The notes: generated from the sequence alone by a model not told the origin. A stretch of DNA of 64,000 nucleotides from Termitomyces sp. T153 (GCA_018296165.2 JACKQL020000114.1:62001-126000); one strand, 5' to 3'; counted from the stretch's first letter, positions 47,011-58,890 are shown. Made by a program: numbers and translations.

Positions 47011-49980
47011 GTCTGCTCTTCCCTCCTGAGGAATCTTGCTGCCCTTCCTGTTCTTATGTCATAGTCAATTTAAGACATTAACATATGCTATACATTGCTA
47101 TATGAGCTCATAAGTACTAGACAAGAAGCCTCTGGTATAAGAACTTGTCTGAGTTGTGGAGCTTGACAATATCTTCCTCTCTGAGAACTGCTGCACCCAA
47201 GTCCTCCAAACTCCTTAAAACATTTTTGAATCACAATCAAACCTCCTAAATGCTTTTCAGTTCTTGCCCCACTCCTGCCAGCTGCAGTATGTGACCATGA
47301 AATGACTGCAGACAAGAATGAAGGTTATCTACATAAACTATGGCATTGAAAATGGGATTGGAGTTCTTGCTCATTGTGTACCCCTCATACAAAGTTTCTA
47401 GGTATTGGTGAGGTGACTTGCCAACAACCTCAAGGAGTTTGGCAGTGACCTTGTCCACTTTCTGGATCCAATGTAACATGTTCCTTGGGTCACCCCTTCA
47501 ATTCAGGTCAAATATGTTAATAAGTATAGGATGAATGTTACATGTACTGTAATGCCTCTTCCTGATCTACAATGGCCTGCTCACTCATTAACTCATTGGG
47601 GGGCCAAAACCTCACAGGTTTTGATCTGATGAGTATTCAAGTGGTTGGACATTGCAATAGACTAGCTTGTGAGGTACATACTTTCTGGCATGATGGGAAT
47701 GTGTCCTGTGATGAGAATTAATAGCCAATTTGTTCCTACCCACTATTGAGCATTCAATGGCTGGAGAACTGGTCTGTTGGCTTACTTATGATAGCTTCTC
47801 AGTGCCTTTGCATTGCAAGCAATCAGTTTTTCTTCAAGAGTGTGGTATAGCTGGCAATGGCCCATGGTCTGATGAGTAGAATCAAAGTAGGACAAGAAAC
47901 AGTTAAAGTTGAGTCTAAAGTATCTTGATCATTTTGCTTGACCTTTTCAATTCTGCTTGACCTTTTGAATCAGATTATATTTGAGCTCATATAAACCAGA
48001 TATTCACTTTCTATGAGCATTTGACTAGCTTACTTGTTCCTTTTGAGTCTCACCTATGCCAAGGAGTCCATTATTGAGAGTCACAACTTTGAACCACCTG
48101 ACTCCAGCTACTGAACCTTCCATGATTCAACTGGTGATTTGATCTTGGTTCAACTTTCAACATTGACAAGTTCAACACACTTCATCCATTACCCAAACTC
48201 AAACTGGAAAGAAAGAAATTGCACTGCACTTTGCAAAACAAATATCATGTATTCCAAGAAATATATACAAGATAAGCAATGTCATAATAAGAGAATCAAT
48301 AGCAACAAGCCCATAAAATATATACTAAATAAGCAATATATAACAAGAAAATCAGTAGCTATAAGTTCATAAGATCACAAACATGAGTACTCAACAAGAA
48401 CTTATCTACAATGTGATTGCATCCATGGCATTCACAGAAGCTGTTCCAGAAATGTTTGGCATTGATGCCAGATGGCAAGCAACTTTGCATCAGGTCCAAA
48501 AGCTCCTTAGCTGTTGGGTATGCTTGCTGATATATGATGTGGTGAGGTAGTGGAGATCACTGCCTAGTGATGGAGCTTGATGAGTGAGGAGAGGCAGAAT
48601 GACCCCTAGCAAGAGTTGAAGACTGGCAGTGTGGAGTGTGGGTTGTAGTGGGAGAAGGATCAGCACCCATGGTTTTACATGGAGCAGGGGTATGTGGGGA
48701 ATAATACTTTGTCATTAAGCCTTCTCTTTGTTTATAGAGGTCACTGAACACAACTATTAGAGAAAATCAATAAAATGTCTGGCATGAAGCTGAACAAAAA
48801 CTCATCTTTGTATGTGCACTCAGTGGCAAAGTGGCCACAACAAGCAATAAACTTGCCCTGTTCAGGACAATTGCCAGGAACCTCATAAGTATGGACAGGT
48901 ACACCATGAAAACAGTTGGGAAGGTCAAACTCAGATGTCTGTGGTAGTTTCCATATGATATTTGGAGGAATGCATTTACTGTTGCTGTAAATGGGGCTGA
49001 ATAGCATGGTCAGAGCAGCTATGGGGGTATGTACATACAGTTAGTACTCACTATAGCACAATCTGCATAGAATCAGGAGCAGGTACAGAAACAAATGTTG
49101 TGATATTGCAGGCAGCTCTTTGCTCACATTGGAGATGAGGCCACTCAGATGTGTTGGCAATGAAGGGTTGAAGAACTAACAGTCAATAGCCAGGAGTTGA
49201 GGTGCATGAGCTGTTTGAGGCAGCAGGTGAGGGCAGCATCTGCACAAAACCAGAAAGAGTGATAAGGTGGTTGTGTGGGGTCATCATTCATCAATTTCAG
49301 CATCTTATTGTATCCAGACTGCCTGAAAATGAAGAATTTGAATGTCAAGAGCATAGATCAAGAATCTTGTTGTATGGTTCCAATACATCTGGGATTGATG
49401 AAAACTCACTGTGAAGTTCCATAGGGATATGCATTCATTGTAATGTTTAAGTTTCTTAAGGCTGTCAATGTTCTTTATTGCTAAAAGTTGAATCCAACTA
49501 ACAGGATTGTTGACTTCATATGTAATGCATGCCCTTACTTCTTATTGGCAGTGTCTTGCCCATGCTAAGCTCTTCTACCATGGTGAGCTTGGCCAAGGCT
49601 GCAGCATTTTCCATTTTCCAGGAGGCTATACTGAATAACTCTCAGTAAATACAACACAACAACATTCTCATTATTTGAGTGAAAGAATAAATTCTATCAG
49701 CATGAGTTGCTTCTACTGGAAGAAGTGCACAACTCCAGAAGCATGCAACTCCAGAAGTGCAAGTCTAGAAACATGCAGCATGCCAACATGCCTAGTGACA
49801 GGAATGGTAACTCATCTAGGACTGCCATTTTCCTTCTTAGTGGCCATAAAATTGACCAATGTAACACTGGTTTCACTTTCTTTCATACTAACTCATTCTT
49901 ACTGCCCTATACTGTGGCCTGTGTTTGAGCAACTACATATTTCATCACAGTAGTGAGCCTTTTTTTCATTCACCTTTGAA
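47011..49980. other. KDZ internal region, unassigned
   Basis: Minus-strand ORFs at 47088-47479 and 48557-49354 have no family signature I know. A TATA-like ATATAAACC near 47988 followed by pyrimidine-rich DNA might be a promoter or LTR relic. CpG is almost absent. Confidence 0.3.
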
Positions 49981-52900
49981 GTGTCTCTGAATCCATTTCA
50001 GATGCAACTCTTCCACATTCCTGACACCAAATATGGTGGTGATACAAAGGCCATTATGGAGGCTGTGTCTGATGCCTCACTTCTATTAGATAGTGTTGAG
50101 CATGGAGATGGTGATGGTGATGTCAGAATGGGTAAAGGATATTTCATAATTATTGCTGAAGTCCAGTCTGATCTTAGGCCCCCAGACATTCCTGATTACC
50201 TTGGACTGTATGCTGCCTATGATCAGGGACTCCTTGACAATGAATAAGTGGGAGGTGGTATGGGGCCTGAAGGCCCAAAATATTCTCTCTGTCACAACAT
50301 TTTCCTCACTTCCAGGTCTCAAGCATGTGTTGAGACTTGCAATGCCACCCAACACTGCTACAAGACAGTTTCTGCATTTTCTACCCCCCAGGGAAAAGCT
50401 TTCTTGGATGGTCTTGAAGATATGAATTCTGAGATGATATCAAAACTGGCTCACAACTACTCTTCTCCAGTCTCTGACTCTGGTGAAGTACTCATTGGTA
50501 ATGAAGAGTTCTCCACTGCCAAGGAGGACAAGATACCACCCCACTCTCTTCTTGATGACTTCTTGAAAGCAGACAACTTTGAGCCTATTGTTTTACCTCC
50601 TGGTCAGGCATTGGGGACTCCCACAACCATGACTGCAGCTACAACTGCAACTACAACTGCAACTGCAAACACAAATACCAAAATTAGCACAAACACAAAC
50701 ACAAGTGCAACTTCTACACCAAACCAACATGATCATCTGTTAGCAATTGACATTGAGAAGTTCAGTCAACTCTTCTTTCTTATAGATAAAAACTTTGACA
50801 ATGCTGCTCAGGATACTGGCTATTTGGTTGACTACCTCAAGAAAATGTATAGATCAAGGGACAAGACCTCTAGACACAAAACAAGGTGGAACATCTACCA
50901 GGCATATTTCAGCTTCAACCATGAGAAGGAGCTGGAAAGATGTGGATGTCAGACTGGTACTGGTATATCATCTACTATCCACTCTTCCCTTTCTTAATGA
51001 CAATCAACATTAGCTGCTGACTGCTTTTCAAGCTTTCTTGAAAAATATGCCCAAGATGCCAAGGTAATAATGTGTGCATCTATAGATCTCAAGTGAGTTG
51101 CTAGTGAGAAGGAAACAATGCAGCAGCACACCCAAACATTTGAGAAACACTGTGAGAAAGTTGAAAAGCTTGTAAGTTTGATCCTTTCAATGGTTTCCCT
51201 ATTTATATTAATATTGTTGTCAGAATCAAGAAGGTCTTGCACTCCATTTTTAGACAGTTGCTGTGGTTGTTGATGAATGTGTGAATGAAGATGCAGGTCT
51301 TGCTTCTATTCATGCAACTCCAGGACTTGAAAACATGTGTTTGGCATAGTCTACTTGCATGCCCTCAAGCTGACTATTTCCCCAGCTATTTGAGCACCAT
51401 CTCAAGCTCAGCAATAACCAAATCATTGGTCTAGCAAAGTGTGAGGCATAGTAAGTATTCTTGCATATTTTCTGTGTCTATTCACTCACACCCTTTAGCA
51501 ATTGTGTTGCTCAGCAATTTACCAACAGCTTTGATGCCAATGAGCTGATCAATAATGTGGAGGAGGCACTCAAAGCCTCCATAATTGTGTTAGAGGTTTC
51601 AAAGGCAGCCTCAATAGTGTTCTCAAACTCAGTCAAGCCCAAGCAAAATGAAGAATTGAAACAGGATTCCATGGACTCCAAAATTAAAGAAGCAATGGCA
51701 TGCATTGATGGAGATCCTATTGACACTTGTAAGACTTTGTTACTTGCCAAATTTAGTATGTCTGTTCTTTCATATGACTATTCCCCATATCTAAGTCATG
51801 TCTACTAGAATCTGCTGGTGATGTAGCTGGGTGTTCATATAAAAACTGATATGTACCTTGGACAACAATGCACAAGCAGCTTTCCAACATCTCTCATGTC
51901 ATATTGGGGTGGCCTGCAGCCTGCCCCTTCCCTTTTGAAACTGTGAAGAGCGACAAGTCTGGAGACACTAGCCAGGACATCAAAGACCTTGGTCATAAAC
52001 ATGGATTTATTCTCCTAACAGCACTCTAGGAGGCACAGATTATTTTCATAAAGGTGTCTCATGGTTTGATGACAGAAAATCACATTCCCATTATCACCAC
52101 CACTGAACCTGCACTTGATGACCCTTCTGCCATAAAGGCCAGGTAACTATATTGGAATGGCACTGTTAAGGAGTTACCTCAGGCTGCTCCACAACCCAGT
52201 GCTGTAGCTACTCACATGAAACACAAAAAGAAGGTTCTGAAGCCTGATACTGACATTATTTCAGTGAACTCTAGCAACTCTCCCCCTCCTGCTATCTCAA
52301 AGAAACTATCCACAAGGAAGGTCTACAACATCTCTTCTGATTTGGGATCTGATGATGATGATCTACCTCTTACTAAGATTAAGAAATGTCAAAAAACATC
52401 TACTCTGATGATCACCACTCAGGAAGCTCAAAACAATGATGATTACATGCAAGATGGGTCTGGTGATTGGTCTGAGAGTGAGCAGGTGCACTCTCCAATC
52501 AAAACACATTGCACACAGCCCAAGAGCAAAGAATAGCAAGAAGAATGTGGCTGCCCCTTCTGTGGCCAAATTGTCACTTCAAGCAGCCTCCACAAGGTCT
52601 ACTGGCACAGGCAAGGAAATGTCAAAGGCTGTATTGACTTTAACTCCTACAGTTTCTGCACCAGCCTCTACAGTGCCCATGCCAACCTCTACAGTGCTCA
52701 TGCCAACCTCTACAGTGCTCACACCAACTCCAGTGCCTGGGCCAACCCCTACAGTGCCTGTGCCAACCTCTACAGTGCCCACACCAACCTCTATAGTGCC
52801 CATGCCAACCTCTACAGTGCCTGCACCAACTCCAGTGCCTATGCCAATCCCTACAGTGCCCATGCCAACCCCTATAGTGCCCACACTAACTTCTACAGTG

Positions 52901-53264
52901 TCCATGCCAAGTCCAGTGCTCATACCAGCCTCTATAGTGCCTGCATCAACCTCTACAGTGTCCATAACTTCTACTGTCCTCCCTAGGGTATCTACACCAA
53001 CCTCTATGGTGCTTGCACCAAACTCAATGATGCTTGCACCAACCTTCAATACAGTGCCTATGCTGACCTCTATAGTACCTGCATCAACCTCTATAGTGCT
53101 CATGCCAACCTCCATAGTGCTCATACCAACCTCCAGGATATCCACACTAACTTCTATAGCACTTGCACCAACCTCTGCAGTGCCCAAGCCATTCTCTGTA
53201 GTGCCTGTGCCAACCTCTATTGTGCCCATGCCAACCCTGCTTGTCTGTCCTGCCAGTACTCACC
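49981..53264 (+). pseudogene. Third KDZ gene, 5' portion (Thr/Pro-rich protein)
   Basis: Broken plus-strand frames: 49981-50247; 50248-50997 with FSTPQGKAFLDGLEDM, then a Thr/Asn-rich linker, then FSQLFFLIDKNFDNAAQDTG and TRWNIYQAYFSFNHEKEL; 51511-51808; 52216-52536 with a DSDDDD-type acidic patch and basic stretches; and 52436-53264, a long run of seven-residue PTSTVPM-like repeats. The WNIYQ.YF motif recurs, as far as I recall, in hypothetical proteins beside fungal KDZ transposases. A gypsy element interrupts the gene at 53265; the distal part resumes at 57849. Function unknown. Confidence 0.55.
52660..53230. repeat. 21-bp coding minisatellite
   Basis: About 27 imperfect copies of a 21-bp unit, consensus CCAACCTCTACAGTGCCCATG, with some 15-18-bp variants. 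Because the period is a multiple of three, it encodes Pro-Thr-Ser-Thr-Val repeats on the plus strand and keeps an opposite-strand frame open for 216 codons. Confidence 0.92.
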
Positions 53265-53587
53265 TGTAAGGGCAACCTCTAGAGTGGCAGATTGGAGCCC
53301 TACAGCTAGCAGAGGGGAATCTGAAGTATATTAGCAGAGTAGACAATGATACAATTAGTAACTAATCACCTAGCAAAGGGGAATCCAAAGAAAACAAGTC
53401 CATGGGAACTACTGTACAGATAACCAGAGCTACTCCTAACCCTAGGGCAATGATTGCTGAGGTAATACAGAGAACTCAGCAGTTCTCCAGAGATCTTCAG
53501 GGTTCCAGAAAGAGCCCTGGAGACATTTAACAAGCTGCAGAGGTGCTGGAACAAATTGTGGAGGTCAGAAATAGAAGTCCCCTGACA
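53265..53587 (-). repeat. 3' LTR (minus-strand orientation) of the nested gypsy
   Basis: 323 bp. It matches the LTR at 57475 but lacks a block of about 45 bp around TAAGGATCCCTGCTGCTC that the other copy keeps. Confidence 0.92.
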
Positions 53588-53599
53588 TCACCCCCCCTC

Positions 53600-56500
53600 T
53601 AGCATGTGGCATCTTAATGTGTGGAGTAAAAGAAGTCCCTGATTGCTCAGTCTGCTGGTGAGATAGAGTAGATCCCTTGTATGGCATGCAGAGCCTTTGG
53701 ATGTCTCTGGTGAAACTCCTTGACAAGTCCAGGGGCATGTACATTCTCCCATGGCTCCCAGGAGATATCCTTGATCCCATAGCCTTTCTACTTCACCTTG
53801 TATTGTACTCATCTCTGGAATAAATGGCTATCCAGGATTTCCTCCACCTTATATTCCTTGTTGTCATTGACCACCATGGGGAGTGGCAGAGGTGGCAGAC
53901 GATGCCCCAAAATAGGATTCTTAGGGGCCAGAGTTAGTTTGACCATGTTGAACACCAGATGAAGCTAGCACATCCCTGCAGGGAGCCAGAGTCAATAGGC
54001 CAAGGGTACTACCTGTTGTTCCACTGTGAAAGGCCCCAACTGCCAGTGTAACAGATTTTTTGAGGGCTAGATAGTCATAATGTCAGAGGCATCCAGGTAG
54101 ACTCAATCTCTGGGCTGATATTTGCACTCCAGGGTCTTTCCACAGTTATAGTATCACACCATGTCATTCTTTGCTTTTGCCAGTGCTGTTCAGGCCTCCT
54201 CCTATGACCTCTTCATCCAGCCCAGAAATTTGTTTACTGCTTCATTCTCTGAGGGCTGGGCCTGGAGTTCAAAACCCATGTGCAGATGCCATCCTGTGTC
54301 AAGAAAGAATGGGAAAAACTGGATGAATGTGTGAACATGGTTGTTGTATTGGAATTCAGTGTCAAAGAGGAGTTTGTCCCAGTCATCTTGGCATTCATTG
54401 CAAAAGAGGCAGAGATACTGCTGTAACTTCTGATTTATGTGTTCTGTCTGGCCATCAGACTGTGGGTGATAGGCAGTAGTGGTGTGGAGCTTCACTCCTA
54501 GCAGTCAGTAGAGCTCCTGGGTGAACTCCACCATGAATTGTGGTCCCTGATCTGAGATGTAGGCATCAGAGAGGCTGTAGAGCTTCCAGACATTCCTCTA
54601 GTACAGGTCTGCAGCATCCATGGTAGAGAAGGTGTTGTGGGTCAGAATGAAGTGCAGTCACTTGCTATATAAGTCTACCACCACTATGATTGCATCATAA
54701 CTGTGGGCATTAGGGAGCTCTACAATGAAGTCCATGGATGCCACACTCCATTGCTCTGCAGGCATAGATAGCAGGTGTAACTGTCCATAAGGGAGTTGGT
54801 GCTGGGGCTTGGTCCAGAGGCAGAGATTGCAAGTACTAGTGTAGGACCCAATATACTGGAACATCTGGGGCCACCAGTAGTTCTGCAATACTAGCTCCAA
54901 TGTCTTCCACCATCCAGGGTGCCCTGCAATGTGGGAGTTGTGGTGTTGCTCCACAATCCTCCAACAGAGCTCTGGAATGTTGGGGATGTAGATTTGGTCT
55001 CAGAAGGTCAGGATTCCATCTCAGAGGGCCCATTTGTCAGCATAAACTGCCTTGGCACCAGTGGTATACCCCAACTTCAGTGTCCAAGCAGCTTGTGCTA
55101 CCAGCTCCTCCTGCTGACCATCCCAATTACCCTGCCATATGTCCTGAAGAATGTCTGCTTCTGCTCCCTCAACAGCAAGACCCTCCATGGCTTGGATTGT
55201 GAACAATTCAGGGCAAAGGAGCACAATGTTGCTGTTATCCCCTTTCCCCATGCTGTGGTCCACTCTCCAGGACAGGGCATCTGGTTTCCCCATGCTCTGG
55301 CCAGGCTTGTGGTGCAAAGAGAAGTCAAAGTTGGCAAAGTAGAGGGACCACCAGGCCTGTCAGCAATTGAGCTTCTTGGCTGTCCAGAAGTATTTAAGGT
55401 TCTTGTGATCTGTCCAGACCTCAAACTTGTGCCGTGCACCCTCCAGGAAGTGCTGCCACTCCTCAAATGACCAGATGATGGCTAGCATCTCTTTGTCATG
55501 GATCTCATAGTTCTACTCCACTGCATTCAGGCTCTTGGAGTAAAAGGCCACTGGATGCCACTTCCTATCCTCCAGAGATTGCTGTGAGAACATGGCCCCA
55601 GTGGCAAAGTTGGAGTTGTCAGCCTCCACCCAGAAGGGAGAGTTGTCATTCGGGAAGAGGAGGACAGGTCTGGAGATTACAGCACACTTGAGAGTGTCAA
55701 AGGCTATCTGCTCTGGAGGTCCCCAACTCTACAGAACATCCTTTTCAGTGAGGTCAAATAGTGGATAGGTGCAGTGTGAGAAGTCCCGGATGAATTTCCA
55801 GTAGAAGTTTGCAAAACCAAGGAATGCATGCACCTCCTTCTTGTTTCTGGGCTCTAGCCACTCTGCCACACCTGCTACCTTCACTGAGTCCATCTCTGCA
55901 GTTCTGTGCAATATGATCAGGCCAAGGTACTTGATCCAGGTTTGTTCAAACTTGCACTTCTCCAGCTTGAGGTAGAGCTGGTGCTAGCAGAGGCATTCTA
56001 GAACAAGGCAAGCAATCCAACAGTGTTCCTCCAGCATTTTGGTATAGATGAGCGAGTGTTTTGGTATAGATGAGAATGTCATCAAGGTACACACACACTA
56101 CACTCTCTGCTATGAGGTCCCAGAAGATGTTGTTCATCATGGTCTGGAAGGTGGCAGGGCTATTGGTGAGTCTAAAGAATATAACAAGCAGCTCAAACAA
56201 TCCCTGGTTGGTCCAGAAGGCAGCCTTCCACTCATCTCCCTCCTGAATACACATATTGTTGTAACCCCACCAGATGTCCAGCTTAGTGAAGTATCACACA
56301 CCCCAGAGGTTGTTGATGAGCTTGAAGATGAGGGGGAGAGGGTAACAGTTCTTCACCATCATGGCATTGAGTATCCAGTGGTCCTTGACCAGTCAGAGGG
56401 AGCCATCCTTCTTTTTGATGAAGAAGACTGGAGAAGCCATCAGAGACTTGGATGGGTGGATGCAACCAGAGTCCAGGTTCTCCTACAGGAACATGTTGAG

Positions 56501-57300
56501 CTTGTCCTATTCCTGGGGTATGAGTGGGTAGACCTTACAGCTGGAGGGTGCAGAGTCTGGTAGCAGTTTGATGGCATGGTCCCACCTCTTGCACTCCAGA
56601 AGTGAGTCAAACAAAGCTTTGGAGAACACATCCTTAAATGCATGAAGATAGGGGGGTACCACATCCTGGAAAGTAAGGCATAGTTGGAGGCTGTCAGAGT
56701 AAGCAGCCTGCTCCACCAGAGCCCAGAATGAGTCAATGTACTCATCCAGTGTATGCTTCCCTTGTCCATACTGCTCCCTATTGTATAGTGTCAAGGCTGT
56801 GGTCTTGGCAGAGTCTAATGGAACAAACTCTGCATGGAAGTCCTTCTCAAAAGCAGACCAGTCTGGAAAGCTTCCAACACCTCTGGAGTAGCAGAAGACT
56901 CACAGCATGTAAGTAGAGGCACATCCAGTCTTCATGTATGACAGCACCCAGGCTATTTTCAACATGTTGGAGTCAAAGGTGTTCCTGCTGAGGTGGATAT
57001 AGGGTGAGGCAGGACTGCAGGAATCACTCCCTGCCAGAGCAGGTGCTGTCATATGCATCTGGTAGTGCAGGATGTGGAATCTGTGGCTGTAAGGTCACTG
57101 GAGCTGCAGAGATGGGTGCAGATGCAGTCAGGGCTGGTTCCACAGCTGCAGAAGGGGCAGAGTTAGGGGGTAGGCATTTGAGCAGTGCCTGGAGGGATTG
57201 GGAGATAAGATTGGTTGTTTGATGGAGGGTAGAGAGTTCAGTAGTATGGTGGGTGAGAAATGATTGTGTTCATTGCACCTGGGTATCTAGGTGAAGCAGG
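53600..57300 (-). pseudogene. Gag-Pol polyprotein of the nested gypsy, decayed and internally deleted
   Basis: Read from 57300 downwards. Gag N-terminal part; EQYGQGKHTLDEYIDSFWAL (56750); then at about 56680 Gag passes directly into the reverse transcriptase start (DVVPPYLHAFKDVF), so the zinc knuckle and protease are deleted. RT active site VVCVYLDDILIYT at 56090. RNase H region with [10 protein letters not shown] (55420) and HHKPGQSMGKPDALS (55300). Integrase zinc finger (HHNSHIAGHPGWW...TCNLC, 54940-54840), core MDFIVELPNAHSYDAI (54740) and TAYHPQSDGQTE (54470). Chromodomain at 53880-53660 with VEEILDSHL and APGLVKEFHQRHP. Numerous stops, mostly CpG-type. Confidence 0.9.
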
Positions 57301-57474
57301 CAAGTCCAGGCTTTGTCATGTGGGGCTGGGGCCTCTGAGGATGTGTCTGGGTTGGCAAGCCAAGACATAGAATTCCATGGTGTTTAGTCCTGGTGGGGAA
57401 GTGATGGGTAGCAGCTCAGAGGTTCCTTGTGGCTAGGAGGGGCTTCCAGACCAGTTTTAGGAGACTTGTTCAGC

Positions 57475-57843
57475 TGTAAGGGCAACCTCCAGAGCAGTGA
57501 ATTGGAGTCCCACAGCTAGCAGAGAGGAATCTGAAGTATATTAGCATAGTAGACAATGATACAATCAGTAACTAATCACCTAGCAGAGGGGAATCCAAAG
57601 AGAACAAGTCTAAGGATCCCTGCTGCTCAGTGCAGTGCATCAGTGGGCAGTGGAGGTGTGGGAACTACTGTACAGATGACTGGAGCTACTCCTAACCCTA
57701 GGGCAATGATTGCTGAGGTAATATGGAGAACTCCACAGTTCTCCGGAGATCTGCGGGGTTCCAGAAAGAGCCCCAGAGATGTTGAACAAGCTGCAGAGGT
57801 GCTGGAACAAGTTGCAGAGGTCAGAAATAGAAGTCCCCTGACA
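57475..57843 (-). repeat. 5' LTR (minus-strand orientation) of the nested gypsy
   Basis: 369 bp, TGTAAGGGCAACC to AAGTCCCCTGACA on the plus strand; the fullest LTR of this family in the window. Confidence 0.92.
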
Positions 57844-57848
57844 CCACC

Positions 57849-58515
57849 CCCTTTGAACCCTGGACAGTTCCCCCCAGCTCAAAAACCTCAGTCTCAAAAT
57901 GGTGCAAATCATTGCATGCACCCTCCAGCTCCTCAGCCTTCAAACATGGACTGAGAGACCTTGGACAAGTCAGAGCAGATGTATGGCATGGCACCTGAGC
58001 ATGACACTTACTCCAATGGGGTTGATCCCTACATTCAGGGCCCCAATGAACAACACACCTACCGATTGGGCCTTGCTGATGAAGAGTCTTACTTTGATCA
58101 GACCTCTGGTGGGGAATACAATGTCAATATGTTTGAACTCTATTCTGCCCATCCTTCCCATTCTGGATACATGCAATATGAAAACCCACTGATCCCTGCC
58201 CATTATGATACTCCCTACATTCAAAATGCCACCTGTCCACCCCAGTTTCTCCAGGTGCCACCAAACAGATATTGTCATGGTCAGCAATATCACCTTCAAG
58301 AAGACAATCATGCCCCCCATGGTATGCATACTCTTCCTGTTTACCGTCAATATGCGCAACCTCATCCGGCACAACCTTGGCCCATGCAACCTCATCCCAT
58401 GCAACCTTGTCCTATGCAACCCCGTCCTGTGCAACCTTGTCCTGCCCAAGCTCTTTTTGTCCAAGCTTGTCCTGCAACTCATCCTGCCCAAGCTCCCTCG
58501 TTGCCACATCTCTGA
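57849..58515 (+). pseudogene. Third KDZ gene, 3' portion (Pro/Gln-rich)
   Basis: From the gypsy target site the frame reads PLNPGQFPPAQKPQSQNGAN and so on to a TGA at 57952-57954, then continues in the same frame from 57961 (DKSEQMYGMAPEHDTYSNG) to a stop at 58513-58515. The TGA lies in GGACTGAGAG and would be CGA (Arg) before a CpG change. The C-terminus has a Pro-Gln-Cys minisatellite (QPHPMQPCPMQPRP-like units). Joining across the gypsy with one target copy removed leaves the two halves one base out of frame, so an indel has also occurred. Confidence 0.55.
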
Positions 58516-58699
58516 TGGTGGTCCATCACGCCTGCCAGCACAGTTGACCATGATAGCTCCTCGTTGCCAAGCCTCTGCTGGCTCTCTTGGAGGTTTGGAC
58601 TGCGCCCGATGGGATCCTGGCAGTAAAAAGGAACCAGTTTCCACTCCACTTGTGACCTTTAGGCCTATTTCGGTCTGTACAGGGAACACACCAAAGTGT

Positions 58700-58732
58700 C
58701 CATCAAGAAGCACTTACCGTCCTGCCAGCGGT
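58700..58732 (-). repeat. Right terminal inverted repeat of the KDZ element
   Basis: The plus strand reads CCATCAAGAAGCACTTACCG then TCCTGCCAGCGGT, immediately followed by the GACTCAAAT direct repeat at 58733. Unlike the left end it keeps its CpGs. Confidence 0.82.
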
Positions 58733-58890
58733 GACTCAAATACCATCTCAACCGGAAAGTCTCTACATACGACGAGCACGATCATTTTCCTTGTTCTCTC
58801 TGTCCTCGTGGTGTATCAAGCCCTCATCGTCGCCAAGAACGAGCTTCGTTGTATGTTTCCTGATATCCATCCTTTTCAAGCATGTCATAT
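58733..58890 (+). pseudogene. Second copy of the DUF7702-like gene, 3' part of exon 3
   Basis: Aligns with 63463-63626 of the intact gene with about three substitutions and a 3-bp deletion, including the exon 3 donor GT (58848) and part of the following intron. CpGs are intact, in sharp contrast to 41375-42387. Homology ends at CATATG (58890); the last exon is absent, so this gene copy was 3'-truncated as well as interrupted. Confidence 0.9.

Larger units (their letters stand above)
53265..57843 (-). mobile_element. Nested chromodomain gypsy retrotransposon (minus strand)
   Basis: Both LTRs are present (53265-53587 and 57475-57843). On the minus strand the LTR starts TGTCAGGGGACTTC and ends CTTACA. 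The 3' LTR is preceded by a polypurine tract, AGAGGGGGGTGA. Target duplication TCACC/CCACC (53260-53264 and 57844-57848) differs at one base. The insertion lies inside the third KDZ gene, so it is younger than the KDZ insertion or its parent copy. At 4.58 kb it is short for a gypsy element because Gag is fused directly to reverse transcriptase by an internal deletion. Integrase carries a C-terminal chromodomain, which usually guides such elements to heterochromatin. Confidence 0.92.
42388..58732 (+). mobile_element. KDZ-superfamily DNA transposon, 16.3 kb, with nested gypsy element
   Basis: The element splits a gene at a 9-bp direct repeat, GACTCAAAT, present at 42379-42387 and 58733-58741 and only once at the empty site in the intact paralogue (63463-63471). 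The ends are imperfect inverted repeats: 24 of the first 33 bases match, in blocks ACC, GGCAGGAC and GCTTCTTGATGG. On the plus strand it carries a KDZ transposase, a Ulp1-type cysteine protease and a long Thr/Pro-rich gene, all broken. Without the nested gypsy insert (53265-57848, including one target copy) it would be about 11.8 kb. Fungal KDZ (Kyakuja-Dileera-Zisupton) elements are large and often carry Ulp1-like proteases. One extra C after the left 9-bp repeat leaves a one-base doubt about the exact terminus. Confidence 0.88.

Noticed and set aside
52579..53229. 216-codon minus-strand ORF with Val-Gly-Thr repeats
   Set aside because: It is the mirror of the 21-bp minisatellite in the plus-strand gene. 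Periodicity divisible by three keeps the opposite frame open; no other coding sign.
38200..58340. Repeat-induced point mutation (RIP) as the cause of the decay
   Set aside because: The changes between the paired gene copies fall on CpG on both strands (to TG and CA) rather than on CpA as in classical ascomycete RIP. Methyl-CpG deamination explains them better.
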